A stretch of DNA of 64,000 bases from Anopheles merus. Its lineage: Eukaryota; Arthropoda; Insecta; Diptera; Culicidae. How positions within the stretch are numbered: position 1 is the first letter of the stretch; each line of letters begins with the position of its first letter. Shown here piece after piece: positions 1 through 11,579 of this stretch. The stretch lies in the NCBI RefSeq assembly GCF_017562075.2, contig NC_054083.1:24538285-24602284 (forward strand), read 5' to 3'. A model generated the notes under the pieces. That model saw only the letters and a program-made list of their open reading frames with translations, made no database searches and had not been told where the DNA came from. The translations under genes and the position numbers were made by a program.

Positions 1-626
1 CGTTTGCTAAACGAGCTGCTCTCAACACATTTTCCACGCCATCAATGTGTGTGTGTGTGTATCTTTACAGAATTTTTGGTGACTGTTGAAGTCTGTTGGT
101 GAACAAACTCATCGCCACACAGTCACCGGCGCCAGTTTTAAACGGGATGATCCTGCAATTCGGTTTACTTTCTCGTTAACTGCCTGCTGGATACAGTTGT
201 GAGTTTTTTGTTTTCTTCTATTTCAGAAGATACCGTAATGACTGAACTTATCGTTAAAAAGTGTAATGAAAGAGCTGTAACCAAACGCACGCTTTACAGA
301 AGTAGAAAAAACAATATTTCTCAGTCGAAAGCAGCTAAGTTTATAAACTGACAATAACATTTCTGCGTGTTAGATGCATTCTAGAGAAAAATTGTATGAC
401 GAATTGCATGCTGAAAGGAACTTTTGGTGGAAAAAAAGTCCAATGTGAATATGACCTCGGCTTATTTTATTGCCCTCTCTCTTTGCTGGTAGTTTTACTT
501 GAGTATAGCTGTATCAATATGGTTTTTAATCCAACCTTTTTTATTTAAATTAGTCAAAAATTAACTTTAATTATTCTATTGCATCCTTCAGCTATAGCTG
601 TAGCAAGCCCTTCGAAAGATAATCTG
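1..626. other. Left flank, no gene seen
   Basis: AT-rich sequence with a short GT dinucleotide run at 46-60. I see no supported exon, RNA gene or mobile-element end before the inverted-repeat element at 627. Confidence 0.5.
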
Positions 627-800
627 CCGTATCGGGGAGCCCGTTCGTTCCTGGGAACGTTCGCCGCGACGCTCAGTTTCACTCATTTCATAGCCCTCTA
701 TGATAAAAAATTAGAGGCTTTGTTCTGCCCAATCTAGTGGTACAACCCTGTCCACTCATGAGCGACGAACGTTCTTCGACAAACGAGCTCCCCGATACGG
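627..800 (+). mobile_element. Small TIR element, copy A (MITE-like)
   Basis: A 174-bp segment that starts with CCGTATCGGGGAGC and ends with the inverted form GAGCTCCCCGATACGG, so it has terminal inverted repeats of at least 14 bp. It has no coding capacity. The same sequence recurs in opposite orientation at 909-1092, sharing internal blocks such as the CTAGTGGTACAACCCTGTCC stretch. The bases on both sides read CTG, a possible 3-bp target duplication. This is a non-autonomous DNA-transposon-like repeat; I do not recognise its superfamily. Confidence 0.75.
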
Positions 801-908
801 CTGAATGTTTTCAAATATTTTGAAAATGGGCTGCAAGATGTTTTATATCATTCTTGCTTGGATGGTGCCTTTTTTTTAAAGCGTATCTAGCGGACCGTAA
901 ACTAGCGA

Positions 909-1092
909 CCGTATCGGGGAGCTCGTTCGTCGAAGAACGTTCGTCGCTCATGAGTGGACAGGGTTGTACCACTAGATTGGGCAGAACAAAACCTAGACGG
1001 TTTTCTAATTTTTGATCATAGAGGGCTATGAAATGAGTGCAAATGAGCGTCGCGGCAAACGTTCCCGGGAACGAACGAGCTCCCCGATACGG
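909..1092 (-). mobile_element. Small TIR element, copy B (inverted relative to copy A)
   Basis: A 184-bp segment bounded by the same terminal inverted repeats as the copy at 627-800, with the interior in reverse complement. About 108 bp separates the two. Together they form an imperfect palindrome of about 466 bp that could extrude a cruciform or give a long hairpin transcript. The copies differ by small indels and substitutions, so they are not a very recent duplication. No target duplication is obvious here. Confidence 0.7.
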
Positions 1093-3666
1093 CCGTAGGT
1101 CAGTATGACGTGCTCTATCGTAAGCAGGCTACCAAAGGGGTAAGTATAAGGATTTCATACCTTCAGGCATTTTTTTTATTCAGGAGGGACGGCTTTGCCG
1201 TATTGCTTAAACTTCAGGCATTTATTTAATAGTAAAAGGTACAATTTACAAATAAGCTATAATTTTCAAACATACAACAATGAAAGCAGTAAGACAAATT
1301 AGGCAAACGCTAAACACAGTGTTTCAGACAATTTCGTTTCCAAGCACAATATAGAGACCAACCGACCATAGGAAGCAGTTAAGGAATGCGTATAGTGTAA
1401 TGTACACACACAAAAAAAAAAACAAAATCTCAAAAAATAATTTCCAAACTTGTAGCTCATTATTTACGCAGCTACATTGTGAAGCAAAACATAAACACTC
1501 CAAAGAGTTTATTCATTACAGCGCTAACTTTCGAGCGCCCACCAACAGCTAATCAGCCAGCGCGCTCGGGTTGCACTCACTTTACCCAGTTTGCAGTTTT
1601 GCCCTTATCGAACCAACCACCCAATCATCGACAGCAGCAGCTGACCCAGCTTTCGTGTACTTTCGGTTATAAAGTGTAAGCAGTTTTTCCTCCACCTTTC
1701 GGCTTGCTTTGGGTGAGAAAATGCAGCACATTTTTTGCCTTCCCATTTCATTTCACTCTGTTGGCCAACTACCCTTTTATTTTTTGTCGTTGCTTCCCCC
1801 GATCGACTTTTGGCTGGGATGACAGCGCGTTTGTTTGCGTGTGTGTCTGTGTAAGGGTTTACTACACCAAATACTACAACCGAGAGTAGATAAAGTGCAC
1901 AAGTTCCAGTGAACGACATGACACCTCTTCCTCCTCTTTCCGCAGTGCTTTCCGCACTGTACCATTTTGCAAACATTTTCTAAATAATCGCTGAAAGAGC
2001 TCGAGGGAAGAGTTTTGCTTCGTTCATCCTGTGTATCGTTTTTTTTTGCCAAACCATTTCATTCTACAACGCCCCCTGCCTTTCCCCTCCCTGAAAGTCG
2101 TTTCGGAAGAATTTTTAATTAGCCTCCACACTGTGTACGCAAGCGACGGTACAACTGCCGGAATGGAGGGAAGGATTTGAGGATGTACCGTTTGAATTTA
2201 TCATGAGTCAAACTTTCGACTCCAGCATCAGCATCCAAACACCGCCAGCGCAAGGGTACAAGCCGCATTTGCACTGATAGCGGGACAGCAGTGTTTGGGG
2301 AAAATGCTCAAACCGTCAACACTGTCCAGCAAAAAAAAGGGTAAAAAAAGTAAATACGACTAGCAAAGCGGCAGCCAAGGGTGGAAAAGGAGACTAAGCT
2401 TTATGATTGGAACTAAATCAAATTTTTCGAAACTACCCTGTTTCTCCGTTCACCAGCCATCCCGGTTCTTTGCCCATGTAATGAAACGTTTTTTTGCTGG
2501 CAAATTAGAACGAAACACTTTCGGGGAAGAGCAAAATGATGGGTAAAAAAGTTCACCGAGCAACCGGTCGATAATGGTTGAAGCGAATGGTATAAATTTG
2601 GTTGTTTACAGGTAGCATTTAATGAATTATCAATTACCGGCCCAAACTGAAAGCGTTTTGCCCACCAAACGGACAACGCGTTTGCCCGTGAGCGAACGAT
2701 CGCCGCGTTTCAGTGTAAAACGATTGCTTATGCATAAATAATCGTTACAGGCAGTGGAGCAGTTTGAAGAAGAACTTATTGGTGTAATATTTTTTTAAAT
2801 AAGTTACGTTTATGAACAAAATATTTTTTAGCTTTTGCTTACATTTCCAAATACTTACGACTTTCTGTTTTAAAACTCAATATCCAGCATTCTACTCAAA
2901 CGATTCAACATTGACGAACGTGTTTTCTAATATTTCAAATATTCTTTTTTAAAAGCCTTTTAAAGACTGATTTGAATCACACATTCCATACATTCAGGCG
3001 TATTTGAAAAGAGTGCAAAACAAGCATGGAAAATGCAGTCTGTCTGGCAGCTATAAATAAAGTAGTTGCTGCATGACAATAGGCTTTGTAGCAAGGAATG
3101 TAATCAATTGAGCTGTATTTTTCAATTGCAGCTATGTTGAATGTAACAACTGATTTGTAAAGAAGGATAAGGTTTGCAGGCAATTTGTAAACAATGATAA
3201 GTGGTGAAAAAAAATGTTCAAAATACAACAAAGAACAACAATATGAAATAACTCTGAGAATCGATAGGAAAAAAACAAATACGCTCCTTATTTGTAAAGA
3301 CAACAGACATTAAAAAACAACAAAAATACGATAGAATAAAAAAACAACACCAAAACGATAGAGGAACGCTTCAACTCGAGTGCAAATCAACCGTCAAACA
3401 ATGCAAAACTAACACAGTTCACCGAAAAACAACACACCAAAAAGCTACAGAAACACAACAAGTTAAGGACAATAGCAAAAACATCTATTCCAGCTTATCA
3501 GCGTACGCACCGAGAAGAGTAATGGGTGAGCAAAACAAAACAAAAAATAGCCAAATAACATAACACAAAAGTTCCCAACAACACAAGAGAAGTGCAAGCA
3601 GAAAAAAACCAACAGACAAACGAGTCAAAACAAAGCGAAACGACAGACAAACAAACAAATTGCAAA
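1093..3666. other. Gene-free stretch with an A/C-rich tract
   Basis: Only short, compositionally random open frames are present. From about 3300 the plus strand becomes very rich in A and C (CAAAACAACA-type sequence) up to 3731. Such composition is common in insect 5' untranslated leaders, but no promoter motif or protein fixes that reading. The opposite (minus) reading would be 3' flank of the His-rich open frame at 3667-4092. Confidence 0.4.
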
Positions 3667-4092
3667 TTAAAAAAAAAAAGAAAAAGTTTTAAAAACACGC
3701 AGCCACACAAAAATAAAGCAAAAGGCCACACATGGAAACAGCAACAAACGACAGCAAAGCCGTGATTGCCATTGCCATCGCTCGCCTACCGGCTTTGGCG
3801 GTGAGATTTGATTCAATCTGTGCTGCGTGGCGGACAGGCCCGGCTCGACCGACTCGACGAACGACGAATGCCACTGGTTCCGGGACAATCGTTGGTCGTA
3901 CTGCTGCTGCTGTTGTCGATTCTGCTGAGGGTCCTGTTCATGCCGACCCCCCTGATGGTGTGCGTGCTGACGGTGCTGATGATGAAGCAGCGGCTGGTAG
4001 CTGTGGTATTCGATATGTTGCGATTGCTGGTGCCACTGTCGCTCCAGCAGCTGTTGTTGTCGATGATGGTGATGATGGTGATGTTGATGACG
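3667..4092 (-). CDS. Candidate terminal exon, His/Gln-rich low-complexity protein
   Basis: On the minus strand a strong splice acceptor (pyrimidine-rich TTTCACTTTTGCAG) ends at 4093 and is followed by an open frame of about 141 codons to a stop at 3667. The predicted peptide has a run of seven His near its start, then Gln- and His-rich blocks (QQQQQ, HHQHRQHAHHQ), typical of disordered insect protein segments, and a hydrophobic Phe-rich end. All three minus frames and one plus frame (from an ATG at 3732) are also fairly open here because of trinucleotide-biased composition, so coding status is uncertain. The phase-0 reading would fit a phase-0 donor at 23410, but that would need a 19-kb intron. 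I do not recognise the protein. A plus-strand first exon starting at 3732, with a donor-like GTGAGATT near 3801, is the main alternative. Confidence 0.3.
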   Translation of the reverse strand, partial: RHQHHHHHHHRQQQLLERQWHQQSQHIEYHSYQPLLHHQHRQHAHHQGGRHEQDPQQNRQQQQQYDQRLSRNQWHSSFVESVEPGLSATQHRLNQISPPKPVGERWQWQSRLCCRLLLFPCVAFCFIFVWLRVFKTFSFFF

Positions 4093-6340
4093 CTGCAAAA
4101 GTGAAACAAATGAGCCGTTCGGATAAAATCCCCATTTACGCAACAATAGAGGGAGCGGCAAACGAAACGCACAAACAAAAAATTAAACGACAGTTGGACG
4201 CAGGTTGGGAGTAAACGTGGTGGCCAGCGCAACCAAACGCCGCTGCTGCTGCTGATCGCTAACTGTTTCGATGTCGATCGGAAAATGTCACATTGTCACC
4301 GTGTGTCCTGCAGCTGTGCGCTGTTTGTGTGAGTGTATGTGTGCGCCTTTATGTGTCCTCGTACCAGTTCCAGCTAACAAACGGATGCACTCGAATCGAT
4401 GCTGACAATGGGAATTGAAGCCGGAAAATTGATTGATTGTGCCATTAGATTGTATGCAGCCGTAACGCACGATACAATTTACCGGCACGTGGGCTCTCTG
4501 CCATTTTTTTACCCCTTTCTGCCATTGCTGGTGAGGCACTTTTCCCGATAAGGGGTTTCGGTTTTTGCTGTTGCTGTCATTCGCATCTAATAACCGCAAA
4601 GCCCCGAAAGACCACAGCACAGCATTCTGCGTGAGTCCAACAGCGACCAAAAAACCCACACAGCGAGCGAGCTCAGATGGTCGCGTGATAATTTCCCATG
4701 CAAAACGCTGTGGCTCCTGCGTAGTGAGATGATTTCCCGGAAGAGATTTTCTTTTCCCCTTCGGCACAAACGCATGTGTTTTTAATTAATTTTCTTCTCC
4801 ACCTCGGCGACGCCGGCAGGTCGTCCCGCGCCCACACCAACCGAGTGAAATTGTTGCGACGGGATTTAAATCTCAACGGGGTGTGTGTAATTTTCAGCAG
4901 AGGACAACCGTTACACACGCCGCTTTATTATCGCTTCAATTGCTATTGCTGCAGTGGTAGTGCAGTTTGCAGTGCAGCGACGGGAAGTACAGGTGTTGCA
5001 CGGTAAATTATAATGATCGTAGGGCCCCATTTATCATCACCCGGTGGCAATCGCGCGCGGGATTGAATCCAATTGTTCATAATTGATGATAATGCTACCT
5101 TTTTCCGATATGGGTGGCACTGTTTTTATATAATCGGTCACCATACCGAGGCCATACCGAGATGTGCTTACGAACATACCAATCAGGAAACGCACGATAG
5201 CTGTGCATTTCCGCAGCGGATTGAAACAGGATCCGTACGTTTATGCAATTACCAATGGAGCGTAGATTAGCTGGTCGCTTTTGACAAATGCATCCGGTTT
5301 TTATTAGAATTATTTGCTGATGAGAGTGGTGTGTTATTTTTTTAATGATGTGATAAAATTCCTGCTATGGTGTACATAAATTACATGCATTCATTACTAT
5401 TCCAGCACTTTTATGATGGCAGCTACTAACAGTGTGCTAAAACTGCTTAGTGTAGCATCTTTTATTTGAAAGTCTGTTTGGATGTTATGCAATTTTCAAA
5501 AAATAAAAATTATACAAAACTAAAAAAAGCTGCAAAAAGCCGCATAATCGCAACTTGAGAGCCAAAGTTGCTTCAACTAACGATTGGCTTCAGTTTTAAC
5601 TGAACTTTACTGAACCAAGTTTGGTTGAATGGTTTGTACAGGGTTTATTATGTATTAATGTAAAATAAATGTTTGAACTAATCGAAAAGATGCTCCCAAA
5701 CTAAAAATTTGGAACACTGAATCTTTTGAAGTCATTGCCATTTTCAGTTGTTTTTTTATATATTTTATTTGACATTTGCTGGCTGAATATTATGTCAACA
5801 CACCAAACTTTTCTCAGGTTTCAAGTCTTGATTATTTCACCCTGAAAAAATACTCCCGTTCACATTAGCTGGAACTGTTCTTTTGACCCATTTTTCTTTT
5901 CGTATTCCATACCAAGTGATGTAAATCTGATCCATCGAACCAAGGTCTGTGTAGGAACGAGGTCAAATATCAGCCAAAATTGGTTTATTTGGTTATTCAT
6001 CTTGGATGCCACAGGAAATCCCTTATAAATTCATCAAATCCTCAAATAATTCGTATAACTAGAGGTATACATATACTTCTTCTAAAATTCGTGAACAAAT
6101 TAACAATCTTCTCGTGATGATCGGACCGCTTCATTATTATAATCACATTCAATATTTCAATCAACAAGGGCTTTCAGATGTCAAACAGCAAACTATTCTA
6201 CATTACGGGACCTCGTTTCTACACAGTCCTTGGGGTCAGTGGCGGGTCAAGCCTCTCCGAGGCCCTAGGCGTTATGGTAGACGGGGCCCCTTCACCAAAT
6301 CCATCGCGGGGGGGGGGGGGAGGGTTGTGTTCGAATCATA
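4093..6340. other. Gene-free stretch
   Basis: Mixed-composition DNA with short CTG runs near 4243 and AT-rich sequence from about 5280. No convincing exon, RNA gene or element ends. A 13-base G run lies at 6308-6320, preceded by a GGGGCCCC motif near 6285 like those in the array at 8.45-10.9 kb. Confidence 0.4.
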
Positions 6341-6560
6341 CACTGCAAATTTTATAAGTTTGTTGCAGTTACATTTTTTACTGATAGCTATTGAGTACTG
6401 AATATCAGTATCAATATGGTACTGAATATCAGTAAAACAAATTACTGAAAATGCAGCTATTTATTCTGCCAAAACGACATGTCTGACACTTGCTCGTGAT
6501 GAACAAACATTTGATTTGGTAACCGCTTACAGACACCCCGATAAATTTTAGGTGCGTATT
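6341..6560 (-). mobile_element. Decayed, inverted copy of the TTACTGAA-type TIR element
   Basis: The stretch from CACTGCAAATTTT (preceded by TA) through about 6560 matches, in reverse complement, the right part of the element at 35971-36782. The block ATCAGTAAAACAAATTACTG at about 6428-6447 corresponds to the inverse at about 36560-36600, and GCTTACAGACACCCCG at 6526 corresponds to the inverse of sequence near 36450. The outer end agrees with the element's terminal repeat and TA target. The other end is not visible, so the copy is truncated. Confidence 0.6.
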
Positions 6561-8452
6561 CGGCCTGCGGGATTAACGTTTTGGTTGAGAAAAATCTTCA
6601 CACCACTTTGCTGTTCTTGCTGAAATTTCATGATAACCGTGAGTGTATACCAAATCAACAAACTTGTTTCGAAAAAATACAGTTCACATCTGTATAAAAC
6701 TTTATGAAAAAGAGATGAACATGAGCAGAATGGACTGCCACCCGCGCATCAATAAAAACCCCAATTTCAATACTTTTTTTCGCCAATTTTCAATCGATAT
6801 CAATGACTTAACAATCAGTAATATCAGAAAGGCTTTGTGGTATGTTAAAATTTTGGGTACTGTTGATACTGTTTCGAAGCGGACTTTCGACACTTGATCG
6901 TCTAGGCGATCATAAAAACCTGTAGGACGTTGGAGTTTAGAGGGCTTGCCGTGGGTAGGAGGACATAAGTAAACTCCTTAAATGAGAAGTCGATAGATGA
7001 TGGATGGGCTTAGTCCTATCCTGACAATCCGAACAAATCTGACCTACCATGATCGTTGTTGTTGGTTTTATCTATACTCAAAAGAAGTTAAAGGTCGGAA
7101 AGTTATCGTTTTCGCTAAGCGTAACTAGTATTTTATTGACAAGAACGATGGTACTAAACGATATTTGCTTTCCTACTTTACAGTTTCCAGCTCGTGTTTC
7201 ATAATACGGACGATTTGATTTAAATCGTCATCGTGAGCATAACATGAAAACAATATTTTGCTTTTACGTTGGTTTACCTTTACAATGAATACTGAAGTAC
7301 CGTCTTTCTTCGAATTACGGCCACTTCATTTTCAATCGGTCAGAGCGATAACTTCTTGCACGCGGGAAAAACAATATTTTCATTCGAAAGTAACTGGAAA
7401 TACCTTGTATTGCAGTATGTTTGTCTCAAGTAATCCACGGACCACAGGTTGGAGACCACTGCTTTAGATCAGCTGCTTTCTAAATGATCGAGCGGAGAGG
7501 GCCAGGAGAATGCATTTGTTTTAAACATACATTGTTATATTATTACAGTTAATACACAAAATGATATGATATTTATGTTATTAAACAATGCGATTGGTTA
7601 TTGGTTTTCTTACATTATTATATCATCCAAGCAAGTTTCAAATTCATTTTATTAAATTACAATAACTAAAATTGATTGTAAAGATTCTTCAATTAAGAGT
7701 CTGCAGCATAGTGTGCAAAAGTCATAAAAAAATTAATACAATAAAGCAAAATCGCAATATCGCTTCTTAATGTACCCTTCCTTCCATGTTGCAATTTTTT
7801 TTCAGGAAATATCTAAAGATAGTACAAAAACCTTAACAGCTGAAAAATTATCGAGACATACTTATAATCGTTCAGTACTATTATGAGGCCACGGACAATT
7901 ATAGCCAGGTCAGACAAATTGATAGCGCATTTCTTCAAAAAAAAGCTCCTAGAAAATCGTTGCATCCTTAAAAAGAATAGAGTGTAACCATTGTTCTCGT
8001 AAAATCAACAGTCAGGTTTTTATGGAATTATTCGTTTCTATTTTCTAATTTCTCCTCAAATTTGACCATATTGATTGGTCCGACAATCCATGTTATGGTG
8101 ATCAAATTTGGAATAGTTCAACGATATGAATTGTCATATTAAAATATGTTCAGTTAATTTTAATTAATAGGATCTTCCTATCTTTCAAAATCGCGCAAAT
8201 ATTTTCTCGGGCCTGACTGCATATTGTGGCGGGCCGGACTTTGCCGACAGCTTAATTAGTTCAAATTTTACGCGATCATTCATATCGATATTTCCTTTCC
8301 GTCGACCCTTCCAAATTTGACCCAAACCCTTCAACAGCTTGCCTTTCCAACATCACTTCGTCCAGTCCACAATTTTGACTGGGCCCCAAAGGTTAGCCGG
8401 GGCACGAGTTCTTAGTTTTTGCGTGATAACATAGACACAGGACAAATTAAAA
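6561..8452. other. Gene-free AT-rich stretch
   Basis: No supportable exon or RNA. The last 200 bases before the tandem array (around 8220-8450) are richer in GC and may be a further, very diverged part of that repeat family. Confidence 0.4.
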
Positions 8453-9746
8453 AACGCACACATCGACATCGGTATCGATTCTTGAATGAAACCTCAACAG
8501 ATAAAAAGAGCGTGCTGGGGGTCAGTCAATTTTTCTTGCATGTTTCTACGGCTACGAACCGTTGTGTTGAGATCGGTTTCGGAGCCTTTTAATGTCGTAT
8601 GTGCATGTAGTTTGCGTGAGGCATCTCTTGTAACGGATTTCGCTTTACCCAACTTGCGCGTAGCGTTCAATGCATTTGATCCAACGCTTTGGGCCAACGA
8701 TGATGAAATGATATTGTTTTGAGCTCTGGGCATGTATCGCAGCGTTCTGCGCTTCCAACTAAGGTGCACATGGTAAACAAAAATATTGCACATGTTAAAA
8801 AGGCAAATGTTTTCTGCTTCTGATAGTAAAATGCTTCTGATAAGTAAAATAAATATGCCTCTGATAGGTCTGGTAGTAATAGTAAATCTGATTGTAAACA
8901 TAACCCCCGGGGGGAAAATGGGGGTATATTAGGTTGACAACATCAAATGGAAGGGGCCCCTCAATCGACAGAATCATCAACGGGGCCCCCAAATGGCCGA
9001 GGCAGTGGAGATTGTTCTTCGTATTATGGCTGTATTTAGATGCATCTGTAACGGTTTTTGGTCTTGTTGTATACGCAAAAATTGAAATAGGCGATAAAAA
9101 CCATATATAAATGAACATGGTCCATAGGTTCCTTGAATATTTTTATACTCTTCCCCCCTTCCTTCTAACTGAAACCTTTCCCATTTCCCCTTCTCTTCGG
9201 TCCACAAACTTGATGTGTTCGATTAGGGCCAAGAATGAAAATTTTAGTTTTTGCATTAAAAGACACACACAATCCACTATCCCAGGCCAGGAATGTGAAT
9301 ACCATTTTTCGTGTGAAACAGCTGTATGCATTCGACACAAAATCGCAAAGCGGTAGCAGGGGCCCCTTATCCAGGAACAAGACGGTTCATCCCAGCCAAG
9401 AGCGCACACAATGACATCGATTTAACCATTTCTCGAATGAAACCTCAACCCACTGAAGCACCGTTGACCAAACGACCTTCCTAGACTTATTAAAGCAACG
9501 CGAGGTTGGTGTCAATTTTTCCTGCTAATTCTCCGGCTACGAGCCGGTGTATTGAAATTTTGTGTAGGGGCCTTTAAATTTTTGTCAGTGTATGATGTGT
9601 GCTAGTGGCTGTTGTAACGGGTTTTCTTTGTGGTTAAACGCAGCATTCTGTTCTGTGTTCTGTGCATTGGATTTTAGCAGCAAGTGTCTCCGCGTTTTTT
9701 TGGTGAGCTCGAGCACGGACCATCCACACCAAGACACCAAATGGAC

Positions 9747-9838
9747 AGGGCCCCTTATTGATGGGGCCCCTAATAGACGGGGCCCCTTAGTGATGGGGCC
9801 TCCTTACCGACGGGGGCCCTTACCGACGGGGCCCCTTC
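9747..9838. repeat. GGGGCCCC minisatellite, about 18-bp period
   Basis: Inside the second large unit, a motif of the type GACGGGGCCCCTTA(T/C) repeats about five times at roughly 18-bp spacing with small variations. Its core is a perfect 8-bp palindrome, so each repeat can self-pair. An open frame across it with repeated Gly-Pro-Leu is a by-product of the 18-bp period and is not annotated. Confidence 0.7.
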
Positions 9839-10775
9839 ATCGAAGAGTCCACATAATCGTTGGGGCCCCGTAAACCACCTTTGAGTTTTGGCTTCAGTAT
9901 AGCTGTAACGGTTTTTTATTTTGTCTTCACACAAAAAGTTGTATGTAAATAGTGATAAAACATCATTTTAATATTAACATGGCCCAGTTCCTTTTTGGAC
10001 ATATGAATACCACCCCTTCCCAATTTCCCCTGTTTGTCAGTTGACCACAAAAGTTGAGTAGGACCCCGCGTGAAAATTTAAGGTTTTTCGTTAAAAGCAG
10101 GCACGCTCCACGATCTCAGGCTTGAGATGTGAATACCATTTTTCGCGTGAAAACAGCTGTCTGTTTTCGGCACAGATCTGCAAAACAAGTATAGGGGGCC
10201 CCCAGACAAGCGCAGGCACGTTTCATCCCAGCCAAATTGAAAAGCGCACACATCGATATCGATGGAATCGTTTCTCGAATGAAACCTCTACCCACTGGTG
10301 CACCGTTGCTTGCTTGATGTTAGTCAATTTTTCCTGCTATTGATGTTGTGTTTCGGGGTCTTTAAATTTTTGCTTGGGTGTGTTGTATGCCTGTGTTGTG
10401 TAACGGGTTTTCTGTGGTAGTTAAGCGCAGCGTTCTGTGCATTCCATTTTAGCAGCAAGTTGCTCTGCGTGGTTTTGGGTTTGGGTGTCTCGTGCACAGG
10501 CCACCCACACCAGCAAAAATTGACGGTTTCTCGCTCTGTCCAATACTTTGCGACAACGATGATGAGGTATTGATTTGAGCTGTGCGCGCGTGTCGCAGCG
10601 TTCTTCGCTTGCGACTTTGATGCAAGTATTGGCAGATTTCTTAGAACATTTAATGTGCTGCTTTGAGTAGTATGGGGCCCCGGTATTCCGGTTCGGGGCC
10701 CTCGACAAAATACAGTGAGTGAAGCGATGGGAAAAATGAGTCTTTTTGAAATAGATGATAAAAGTCCCATTCAGA

Positions 10776-10793
10776 GGGGGGGGGGGGGGGGGG
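10776..10793. repeat. Poly-G tract (18 G)
   Basis: An uninterrupted run of 18 G on the plus strand, then AGGGG, within the third unit of the GGGGCCCC array. A similar 13-G run is at 6308-6320. Such tracts can form G-quadruplex structures and are prone to length errors in assemblies. Confidence 0.85.
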
Positions 10794-10870
10794 AGGGGTA
10801 TAATCGATACGAAGTCGAACATCCACAATGACGGGGCTCCCTAGATCGCCGGGGCCCCTGGCGGCCGCCC

Positions 10871-11121
10871 AGTCCGCCCACCGTTTAACGCGCCACTGCT
10901 TGGGGTTCGCCACGGAAGATTGGTTAGTGTTGACAGATGGTTAATGTGTCTGCTTCGTTGCTTGCTCAATCAAGTTAGCTAATGTACGATCGAATTATTC
11001 TTCTAAAGTTCAAGTGTCTGGTCAGAAAAGGTTTAACACAGTTTGAAACGATATTTACGATGTGGATGTGAGAAATACTAAACAATGATGAATAGTTCTG
11101 CTGACAAGCTCAATATTGTTT
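10871..11121. other. Spacer before the gypsy insertion
   Basis: Mostly AT-rich; the first part (to about 10915) is GC-rich and contains GCGCCACTGCTTGGGG. The last four bases, GTTT at 11118-11121, are the left copy of the retrotransposon target-site duplication. Confidence 0.6.
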
Positions 11122-11545
11122 TGTGGTGATATGAAATCTTCTAACTACCCAAAAGAATAATGTGGCTTGAATTTGTGTAGTTACTTGGAGTTTATTTCTT
11201 CTATGTTAACTCGGGCAGCGTTTCCTCTTAGATCGGACTTTTGTTAATCATCCTAAACCTCAACTTATCCTTAATTTATACTCACTCGTTCGCGCCAAAA
11301 TTCCTTAATCCTATTCCTCATTGGCTAATCCTAATTATCGCCTATTTTACTATTTCCTATTTCCTATCTTATGCTATTCTATTCTATCCTACGTGTAACC
11401 TTAATTGTAGATGTATGTGTGTAAATATATATATGCATAATAAAAATCTAACTATGTGTATGTGTGTAAGTGTATATGTGTATAATTTAAACCTAGCTAG
11501 CTATAATTATTCTGCGCGCGTTTTGCCTATCTTGCAGGCGCTACA
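11122..11545 (-). repeat. 3' LTR of the gypsy element
   Basis: A 424-bp repeat that on the minus strand begins TGTAGCGCC and ends ATCACCACA, i.e. the TGT...ACA ends usual for such LTRs. An AATAAA signal on the minus strand lies at 11191-11196, in the expected U5-proximal part. By eye it shows no difference from the copy at 17540-17963. Confidence 0.93.
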
Positions 11546-11557
11546 CCTCCCCCCTTT
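11546..11557 (-). other. Polypurine tract
   Basis: On the minus strand AAAGGGGGGAGG directly abuts the start of the 3' LTR. This is the position and composition of the primer for plus-strand DNA synthesis in LTR retrotransposons. Confidence 0.85.
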
Positions 11558-11579
11558 AGAAATGAAAAGCGTATGCTTT

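Larger units (their letters stand above)
8453..10870. repeat. Three diverged copies of a 0.85-0.95 kb tandem unit, GGGGCCCC-rich
   Basis: Units begin at about 8453, 9402 and 10243, each opening with CGCACACA(T/A) then a CATCGA/TATCGA block and (C/T)GAATGAAACCTC. Shared landmarks follow in order: a GTCAATTTTT(C)CTGC block, TTGTAACGG(G/A)TTT, GCAGC(G/A)TTCTG, and, in units 1 and 2, GTGAATACCATTTTTCG with CATCCCAGCCAA at the right end. Many GGGGCCCC palindromes sit in the second half of the units. No long open frame is shared between copies, so it is probably a non-coding repeat or the remains of a non-autonomous element. Confidence 0.65.

Noticed and set aside
3732..4214. Plus-strand frame of 160 codons starting METATNDSKAV
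   Set aside because: Ala/Val/Asp-rich product is what the CAG/CAT-biased minus-strand sequence gives when read backwards. Kept only as an alternative to the His-rich exon.
9592..9873. Frame with repeated Gly-Pro-Leu residues
   Set aside because: An 18-bp nucleotide minisatellite stays open in several frames; no start context or homologous frame in the other two units.
6235..10905. A single large transposon bounded by CAGTGGCG near 6238 and its inverse near 10895
   Set aside because: The similarity of the two ends is short (CAGTGGCGxGT), and the inner G-runs point the same way rather than being inverted, so the ends do not form convincing terminal repeats.
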